NCBI GenBank assembly: GCA_030630685.1
Contig: DAOVMN010000029.1
Coordinates: forward strand, 1-11,969
Source of the DNA: Thermoplasmata archaeon
GTDB lineage: Archaea > Thermoplasmatota > DAOVMN01
DNA length: 11,969 nucleotides
Direction of reading: 5' to 3'
In this document: positions 6,141 through 11,969 of the stretch, piece by piece
How the letters are laid out: each line of letters opens with the position of its first letter
How positions within the stretch are numbered: the first letter of the stretch is position 1
Notes under the pieces: model-generated
What the model saw: only the letters and a program-made list of their open reading frames with translations
Databases searched by the model: none
What the model was told of the DNA's origin: nothing
Made by a program: the position numbers and the translations under genes

Positions 6141-9100
6141 TTGAAATTTCAATGTGATGTGGATGGAGAACACGGAATAGAAATACAGCAAGGAGGAGAG
6201 TTGCATACACAGGACACATTAATAACAATAGACTCACCTACATATTCATCCACTTATTTTTTTGAAAGCTATGGCACTCTTGAATTAAACCACTCTGTGG
6301 TGGAATACGTATGGGGAAATGCTGCATCTGGTGTTGGTGGAATACAGATATATTCTTACAATGCCATGATAAATAGTTCCATCATCTCCAACTCTCAATC
6401 CTCCGCGATTTACATCTCACCTTTATACTCCTATATCCCACCTGGAGCCGCCCCAGGAAATCCTAGTGAAAACGCAGGTGAGATCTACATATGGAACAAC
6501 ACAATAACAGATTCCCTGAACGGAATATTCTGTCAGGGAACTATCCATGAATCATTTACATTGGACGTTCCTTCTTCAGGTTATGACTCTCACATTGTTT
6601 CCTTGCCGGATTCTTATGTCCTGATTTATTCAACAACTGATACATCCCCATCAGCAAATATGTCTCTGCTGGATTCGTCAGAGAACCCGATTGTTTGGGG
6701 ATACTGGGAAGTAATCTTTGATACTCTTCTTAGTTCAGGTAATTACGAATTTAGAGCTCATAGTAATGGCGACAACGGTCTATGTAAAGTTTCTATTTCT
6801 GATTGTTTTCCGAAATTAATCGGGAATGAGATTGATGTAAGCACCACAGGAATCATATGTGATAGTTCGATTCCGTTGATTTTGGCAAACACAATCCAAA
6901 ATGCAAATTCTGGTATAGTTTCCACGAGCAGTACCCCAAGGATAAGAAAATGTTTTATTCAAGACAATAGCGCTGTTGGTATCCATTCGGTAAACTCTTA
7001 TACTGAGATATATCAAACTTCCATATACGGTGGTGCTGAGGGAATATATCTTTCAACCGACCAATTCGAGATCAGAGAATGTACAATATATGGTCACAGC
7101 GATTCTGGATTGAGCGCTATAAACTCACACGGTAAAATATTTGACACCATCGTTTCGCGGAATCAAGACGGGATCGTATGTCTGAATTCACAAATAACAG
7201 TCCAAGAGACAATAATCTATGATAACGTCGCAGATGATATGGAGCTTTCGCTTAATACCTACATTCTCTCTTTAGATTCGGAAATAGATGTTTCCAATGT
7301 CTTGGTCCAGGATACATCAAGCATAAACCTTTACAGAACCTTCTTTGTGAAAACAATAGATTCAACTTCCAAGGACCCTGCAGGCAGCGAAACCGTGCGA
7401 ATTGACGGTGTTGATCATACTTCTGACGGCGAGGGCTACATTAAAGATATCATAAATATCGAATGTCAGAAAACACAATCTTCCACGACATATTATAGAG
7501 GTCTGGGAATCACAAATGTCCCTGCAGGTATCAAAGCATTGCAAGGATACAAAACAGACAAAGACGCATCTGTGGACTCCAGTATGAATCAGGAAGATAC
7601 AATAAAAATTATTGATTGGGATGAAACTACATACTGGGAAGCTACGGACTTATCGGGTACGATTTTCTTGGATATAAATTGTGCATTGATGTGTGGCGAC
7701 ATCTATCTGTACCATCCGGAATCTAGTTCATCTGCCGTATATACTTACAATGTAGTAGGATATGATGCATTAGGCAATCCACTCGAAACTACAAATACGG
7801 GGAAACCTTCCGGAGAAACTGTAGGTACAATTACTTTATGTAACTATCCAACAGAAATTAAATATGTGGAGATTACCATAACCTCTGATTCCGGTAACCC
7901 AATGGTCTCCGAAGTGTTGGATCTGGGAGCTATTGTATCCCCCATCACAGCAGAGGAGATCGCAGTAGCATATGTAAAAATATTTGTAGGAGCCGAGGAG
8001 ATACTATCCTGGAACTACGCACATGTGGGAAAGGCAATCCCATATTCTTCATCAGAGAAAGAAAGAATAGTGTATGAAGTAGATGTTGTATCTCAGAGTA
8101 ATGACATTCTCGGGCATATCTTCATAGGTGGCGATAGATACGGACATCCATTATTTTCTGTTGAAGAAGCTACTTTTCCGTGGTATGTTAGCCTGCCCGA
8201 TAGAATTATAGATTGCGTTGGTCTCTCTGACAAGATGTATGGAGAGATTGTTGTAGATAACATACCTGAAGATGCTGACACAATTACAAAGGCAACGGCA
8301 ATGTGGAACCCTATAGAAGAGGGAATAAAGTGGGTCAATAAAGGAGTAAATGATGGTTGGGATTACTTAGGAGCGCCAGAAATTCACGATTATTTACCAG
8401 GTGCTAAGCACAAGAAAGTTCGTGGTGTTCCACATTATAATCAACATCCTGACTTACCAGGCTCCTGCACCCCAACAGCAGGTTCTATGGTATTCGGATA
8501 TCATGGTGTTGTAGATAAGGATGATTATGACCCGGATACAAAAGATGGAGAAGTCAGAGAGGCTCAAGACGATCTAGCGGACTATATGGGTTATAAAAAA
8601 GGAAAGGGTACAAAACCATTTTTAGTGTCTACTGGGATGAAAGCAGCTGCACTTGAGAGAGGATGGGTTGCTGAGTCCACAAGTTTTTTGGATACAGAAG
8701 TATTTTTAAGTTATGGTTTTTATGATTGGTATTGTTTGGAAGTAGGCAATCCTCTTCAAGGATTTCCCGTCATGCTAAGTATATCGGCAGGATGGGGGAG
8801 TGATAACGAAGATAAACCGGATAAAAAGGAGAGAGAGGTTAGTAAACATAGTGTCGTAGGGAAGGGGTATCTATATTATGATACAATCCTTTTAGGTCCA
8901 CTTAGCAATTCTTTGAAATATGACCGATTTTACATAGTAGACAGCGGTTGGGATAGTATGCCTACTCTGTACCTAAATCCTTTAAGATTAACTGGTGTAA
9001 TGTATACAACCTTCCACCCAATGGATTTTACTCCGCCACCCATTCCACCGATAATCTATAAACCAGATTTATATGTAGGGGATATATGGGTGGAACCCTC

Positions 9101-9425
9101 AAAACCGGTAGCAGGACTACCTGCGATGATTTTTGCAAAAATATGGAATTATGGCGGAATTGGAGCACCTCCTGTTGAAGTGGACGTCTGGGAGGAACAC
9201 CATGGACCTCAAAAAATGAGGTGGTTTCTGGGAGCTACTGTTACGACGCCTATACCTCTAAATAGCTATACAATAGTTGCGATTCCTTGGAACACCTTAT
9301 TACACGGATTAGCAGGTTGGTGTCATCTTTGTGTATATGTGGATACCCCAAATTTAGTTTCAGAATCTAATGAAAACAATAATAAAGGGCAGCTTGGCAT
9401 CTATGTGCAAGGGATTCCGTTCTAA
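6141..9425 (+). CDS. 3' fragment of split surface protein: beta-helix, discoidin-like, C39/papain-like peptidase, CARDB
   Basis: Native coding resumes at 6129 and ends at 9425; 6141 (TTG) is only the first possible start. Numbers below refer to the reconstructed 1162-residue protein. A right-handed parallel beta-helix is shown by six rungs of 21-22 residues, each opening with Gly-Ile/Leu (6849-7226), with another segment of about 90 residues inserted before them. A discoidin/F5-8C-like region (about 521-652) has IIDWDETTYWEA and DINCALMCGDIYLYHP. A papain/C39-like cysteine peptidase follows: Gln836 in HYNQHP, Cys844 in GSCTPTAGSMVFGY, His971 in SKHSVVGKGYLYYD and Asp1002 in IVDSGWD. A CARDB domain (about 1042-1162) starts KPDLYVGDIWVEP and ends with VDTPNLVSESNENNN. 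The native product was secreted and probably bound and cut an extracellular polymer or protein. After the insertion this part lacks promoter, signal peptide and ribosome-binding site, so it is probably silent or cytosolic. Confidence 0.82.
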   Translation: MKFQCDVDGEHGIEIQQGGELHTQDTLITIDSPTYSSTYFFESYGTLELNHSVVEYVWGNAASGVGGIQIYSYNAMINSSIISNSQSSAIYISPLYSYIPPGAAPGNPSENAGEIYIWNNTITDSLNGIFCQGTIHESFTLDVPSSGYDSHIVSLPDSYVLIYSTTDTSPSANMSLLDSSENPIVWGYWEVIFDTLLSSGNYEFRAHSNGDNGLCKVSISDCFPKLIGNEIDVSTTGIICDSSIPLILANTIQNANSGIVSTSSTPRIRKCFIQDNSAVGIHSVNSYTEIYQTSIYGGAEGIYLSTDQFEIRECTIYGHSDSGLSAINSHGKIFDTIVSRNQDGIVCLNSQITVQETIIYDNVADDMELSLNTYILSLDSEIDVSNVLVQDTSSINLYRTFFVKTIDSTSKDPAGSETVRIDGVDHTSDGEGYIKDIINIECQKTQSSTTYYRGLGITNVPAGIKALQGYKTDKDASVDSSMNQEDTIKIIDWDETTYWEATDLSGTIFLDINCALMCGDIYLYHPESSSSAVYTYNVVGYDALGNPLETTNTGKPSGETVGTITLCNYPTEIKYVEITITSDSGNPMVSEVLDLGAIVSPITAEEIAVAYVKIFVGAEEILSWNYAHVGKAIPYSSSEKERIVYEVDVVSQSNDILGHIFIGGDRYGHPLFSVEEATFPWYVSLPDRIIDCVGLSDKMYGEIVVDNIPEDADTITKATAMWNPIEEGIKWVNKGVNDGWDYLGAPEIHDYLPGAKHKKVRGVPHYNQHPDLPGSCTPTAGSMVFGYHGVVDKDDYDPDTKDGEVREAQDDLADYMGYKKGKGTKPFLVSTGMKAAALERGWVAESTSFLDTEVFLSYGFYDWYCLEVGNPLQGFPVMLSISAGWGSDNEDKPDKKEREVSKHSVVGKGYLYYDTILLGPLSNSLKYDRFYIVDSGWDSMPTLYLNPLRLTGVMYTTFHPMDFTPPPIPPIIYKPDLYVGDIWVEPSKPVAGLPAMIFAKIWNYGGIGAPPVEVDVWEEHHGPQKMRWFLGATVTTPIPLNSYTIVAIPWNTLLHGLAGWCHLCVYVDTPNLVSESNENNNKGQLGIYVQGIPF

Positions 9426-9474
9426 TAGATCCGAAATCAAAATCACCGAAAACTACCGCCTTCCTAAAACCAAA

Positions 9475-9484
9475 ACATATATTA
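9475..9484 (+). promoter_or_regulatory. TATA box before the sequon-rich membrane protein
   Basis: ACATATATTA is centred about 30 nt before the ATG at 9509, and no ribosome-binding site precedes that ATG, so a leaderless or very short leader transcript is likely. The 83-nt gap after the previous stop holds nothing else recognised. Confidence 0.6.
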
Positions 9485-9508
9485 GACAAGATAAAGAAGC
9501 GTATTATC

Positions 9509-10309
9509 ATGTTTAAAGTAGTTATCTGTGTTTTGTTTATAGTGCTTCTATTGTTTGCAGGAAGTGTGCAAGGAAATACTTGTCCAGTGGCTTACTCGGA
9601 GACGGGAAGTGCAATACCTCTATATGAAAATACATCTATCTACTTGAAATCGGAAAACATTACCACGAAAATCCATGCGAAGCACATTTATGAAAGAACA
9701 GAGTATGTCCTGAAGAATTGCGCAAACAGTACAGTCAACCAAAAATTGTTATTGCCTTTTTATAAATTGAGTCACGAGACCGCTATTCCGCAGTCTGTGA
9801 ACTTTACTGTTGACAATAAGAGTTACGATTACAATTGGACAGATTTTTACTGGAAGGACACAATTTCAAATCGTACGAACAAATATGTATGTGTAGGCTA
9901 TGAATTAGTGTTTTTACCTTATGAGGAGAAAACCGTTTGCGCAGAATACACGCTGGACTATTATAAGAATGAAGGCAGAAATGAATATGGATATTTGACC
10001 TTGACAGGAACGCTCTGGAATCACTCTATCGAATATGCAAATTTCACCTATTATATAAGCAAAGACCTAAAGGACATTCAAATCACTGGGTTAGAGGGTT
10101 ACATCGAGATATCTGAGGGAGAATACAAAGTGATTCATAAAGATTTTTACAATTGGACACCAGAAGAAAACATCAAAATAACATGGTACTGGTGGAGAGA
10201 TTCGTTAGCGTTCGTGGAAATACCTTCGATCATAGCTACTTTTTGTATTACTGTATTGTTATCCAATCGCAAAAGAAATCTAATCCCAGGACTATTTAGA
10301 GGTGGTTAG
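9509..10309 (+). CDS. Secreted, single-pass membrane-anchored glycoprotein-like protein (DUF4424-like)
   Basis: The 266-residue protein has a signal peptide (MFKVVICVLFIVLLLFAGSV, about 1-22), an extracellular domain of about 200 residues and one C-terminal hydrophobic segment, IPSIIATFCITVLL (about 238-252), followed by the basic stop-transfer SNRKRN. The extracellular part is beta-rich, with SIYLKSENITTKIHAKHIYER.. followed by LLLPFYK. This resembles the DUF4424 pattern of membrane-anchored proteins with an unknown role, though the match is only by eye. About ten N-x-S/T sequons are present, suggesting heavy N-glycosylation. Several cysteines (25, and others in CANST, VCVGY, VCAEY) could form disulfides. 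The next gene begins 3 nt after the stop, so the two form an operon and may work as a surface pair. Function unknown. Confidence 0.8.
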   Translation: MFKVVICVLFIVLLLFAGSVQGNTCPVAYSETGSAIPLYENTSIYLKSENITTKIHAKHIYERTEYVLKNCANSTVNQKLLLPFYKLSHETAIPQSVNFTVDNKSYDYNWTDFYWKDTISNRTNKYVCVGYELVFLPYEEKTVCAEYTLDYYKNEGRNEYGYLTLTGTLWNHSIEYANFTYYISKDLKDIQITGLEGYIEISEGEYKVIHKDFYNWTPEENIKITWYWWRDSLAFVEIPSIIATFCITVLLSNRKRNLIPGLFRGG

Positions 10310-10312
10310 GAT

Positions 10313-11969
10313 ATGAGTTTTACAAAGAAGACAATCTGGAAGAATCATTTTTTCGGAATATTGATGGCAGCTTTATTTTTATTAATAATGGTATCCCTAT
10401 TATATTCTTCTAATTCGAGTGGTGAAAATATCACCTATATCAATCATGACTGGAATGTAAACAATAGTGAATCCTTTGAAAATGAGACAATCATTCTTTC
10501 AGGAAATTTGAGCATAGAAAATGAAGGCACTCTTATATTTACAAATGTTACATTGAAAATGAATTGTACCACTGGTGGGGAATATACTATTGAAGTGTTA
10601 GGGATATTTAATATATATGATTATGATAACAATAATTTTACGCAAAACGATGCTTCAATCATAACTTCTACAAGCGACTTCGGGTACCTGTTTAAAGTTT
10701 ATAATGTGGGGACTCTGATTTTGAAGAACAGCAATCTTAGTAAATGTGGGTGTAAAGGAGTAAAAGAAAATCATGGATTGCTCATTAAGTCCAATGATGT
10801 CACAATTGAAGGTAGCTTTTTTTCAGCTTGCTATGGAAATAGTATAATATGCAATTCTGCATCTCCAATTATTAAAAGCAACACTTTTTTTGATAAAGGA
10901 TTATACTTATCCTCCAATAGTAATCCAATTATTGAAGATAATTTTTTCTTTAATACCTCAATGGGAATCCAATTCTGGGACTCCTCACCAGAAATGGTAA
11001 ATAATAACACAATAGAATTAGCATATTATTACGGAATGACTTTTTACTTTTCATCACCAATTGTTACAAATAATACAATTATTAATTCAAGTGATTCTGA
11101 CATTTACCTTATAGCAGATTCTCATCCATTGTTCATCGACACCAGCTTTGAATCTGTAAAGTTTTTTCAAAAGAATTCAAATCTAACGGTCTCATATTTT
11201 TTACAAATTAAAACTGTCAGCAATAAGAAGAACATTTCTGGCACGAATGTTATTATTAAAGATAGAAATGGTTCAAAGGTCTTTAATGGAACCACAGGGG
11301 AAGATGCAACAACCAGTTGGTTTCTTATAACAAAATTTGTCCAGTACGAAGATGAAATAATATGGCATGCACCCTTTACAATTTATGCCTATAAACAATG
11401 CGCTGGCAGAAATGAAACGCTGTTCAACATTTCAAATAGCCAAACGGTCTTAGTCATCCTTGAACCTTTTCTTCATGACATGGATATTTATTCTAAAACT
11501 CGTGAACAATTCATGCGGCCAGGAGGGCAAATAAACTACAATCTTACAATAAGGAACTGCGGCTGGGCCAACGACACCTACTTCATAGAAACCCGATTCC
11601 CAGAGAACTGGTTTGCCTACACGCACCATAATTTCATTACCATCCCCTCCAACCTCACCGATACCGTCAACATAATCGTGGCCGCTCCCGCCGATGCCCT
11701 GGCCGGCCTTGAGGCCCCGATCACCGTAACCGTCCACTCGGCTGGTAACACCTCGCTCAACAAAACGATCACCTTTACAGCTATTGTTCAGCAGGTTTAT
11801 TCCTTTGCGTGGGAAATCGAATCGCCCGGGAGTTTCACACCTGACCACGAGAACACAGTAACCATCAGGATTCAGAATACCGGAAACGGACCGGACAACT
11901 TCACAGTAAACCTTACCTCACTGCCGGACCTCTGGCAGAGCCAGCCAGCGAATACTTCTTCAATTACCA
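10313..11969 (+). CDS. Beta-helix surface protein with NEW3-like repeats, 3' end outside window (partial)
   Basis: The frame runs from ATG 10313 (GAGGTG at 10299-10304, 8 nt upstream) to the right edge: 552 complete codons without a stop. Residues 14-32 are a signal peptide or anchor. Residues 40-285 are a beta-helix with rungs such as ASPIIKSNTF, SNPIIEDNFF, SSPEMVNNNTI and SSPIVTNNTI. Residues about 291-388 form a carboxypeptidase-regulatory or Ig-like domain (GTNVIIKDRNGSKVFNGTTGED). From 403 on are NEW3/NPCBM-associated-like repeats, PGGQINYNLTIRNCG to about 490 and a second from 504 (FTPDHENTVTIRIQNTG). The N-terminal motif ESFENETIILSGNLSIENEG matches that of the split protein starting at 4762. 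Codon use changes from AT-rich to GC-rich near 11550. It is probably a glycosylated cell-surface protein; substrate or partner unknown. Confidence 0.85.
   Translation, partial: MSFTKKTIWKNHFFGILMAALFLLIMVSLLYSSNSSGENITYINHDWNVNNSESFENETIILSGNLSIENEGTLIFTNVTLKMNCTTGGEYTIEVLGIFNIYDYDNNNFTQNDASIITSTSDFGYLFKVYNVGTLILKNSNLSKCGCKGVKENHGLLIKSNDVTIEGSFFSACYGNSIICNSASPIIKSNTFFDKGLYLSSNSNPIIEDNFFFNTSMGIQFWDSSPEMVNNNTIELAYYYGMTFYFSSPIVTNNTIINSSDSDIYLIADSHPLFIDTSFESVKFFQKNSNLTVSYFLQIKTVSNKKNISGTNVIIKDRNGSKVFNGTTGEDATTSWFLITKFVQYEDEIIWHAPFTIYAYKQCAGRNETLFNISNSQTVLVILEPFLHDMDIYSKTREQFMRPGGQINYNLTIRNCGWANDTYFIETRFPENWFAYTHHNFITIPSNLTDTVNIIVAAPADALAGLEAPITVTVHSAGNTSLNKTITFTAIVQQVYSFAWEIESPGSFTPDHENTVTIRIQNTGNGPDNFTVNLTSLPDLWQSQPANTSSIT

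Noticed and set aside
6849..7226. Periodic pattern of about 65 bp, considered as a DNA repeat or CRISPR-like array
   Set aside because: The DNA is not repeated; the period comes from 21-22-residue beta-helix rungs in the protein.
11450..11848. Minus-strand open frame of 132 codons near the right edge
   Set aside because: It lies opposite the continuous surface-protein frame, exactly where that frame becomes GC-rich, which by itself removes stop codons on the other strand.

Overview
The window looks archaeal, probably a Thermoplasmatota-like euryarchaeon (inference). TATA-type boxes sit about 26-30 nt ahead of several start codons. The secreted proteins are beta-helix/CARDB/NEW3-type surface proteins rich in N-x-S/T sequons. 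The metabolic genes (nadA, argF) are of a kind found in both archaea and bacteria. No RNA gene and no CRISPR array was seen.

Left part (1-3942, relatively GC-rich). This holds the C-terminal 80 codons of an AbiEii-type nucleotidyltransferase toxin, quinolinate synthase (nadA), ornithine carbamoyltransferase (argF, 28 nt behind nadA), a PrsW-type membrane protease with an unusual Pro/Tyr/Gly-rich cytosolic or loop segment, and an in-frame C-terminal remnant of a metallo-beta-lactamase-fold hydrolase that starts directly after the prsW stop codon.

Right part (about 4090 to the end, AT-rich until about 11550). This is a surface-protein locus. A small regulator with two tandem winged-helix domains is followed by a pair of 21-bp dyads (CCAA-N13-TTGG) set 32 bp apart, the second lying over the TATA box of the next gene. 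That gene encoded a secreted protein of about 1162 residues (beta-helix, discoidin-like region, papain/C39-like cysteine peptidase, CARDB). It is now split after codon 64 by a complete 1173-bp IS630-family element flanked by TA duplications. Removing the element and one TA restores one uninterrupted reading frame. The element's transposase is in two overlapping frames joined by a probable -1 slippery site.

Downstream, a predicted two-gene operon encodes a single-pass, sequon-rich membrane protein and a second beta-helix protein. The latter shares the N-terminal motif of the split protein and runs off the right edge. Inside this last gene the codon usage switches abruptly from AT-rich to GC-rich near 11550, where C-terminal NEW3-like repeats begin, suggesting modular exchange. 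The working picture is an accessory, locally regulated cell-surface locus with an inactivated surface peptidase, placed beside housekeeping biosynthesis genes.
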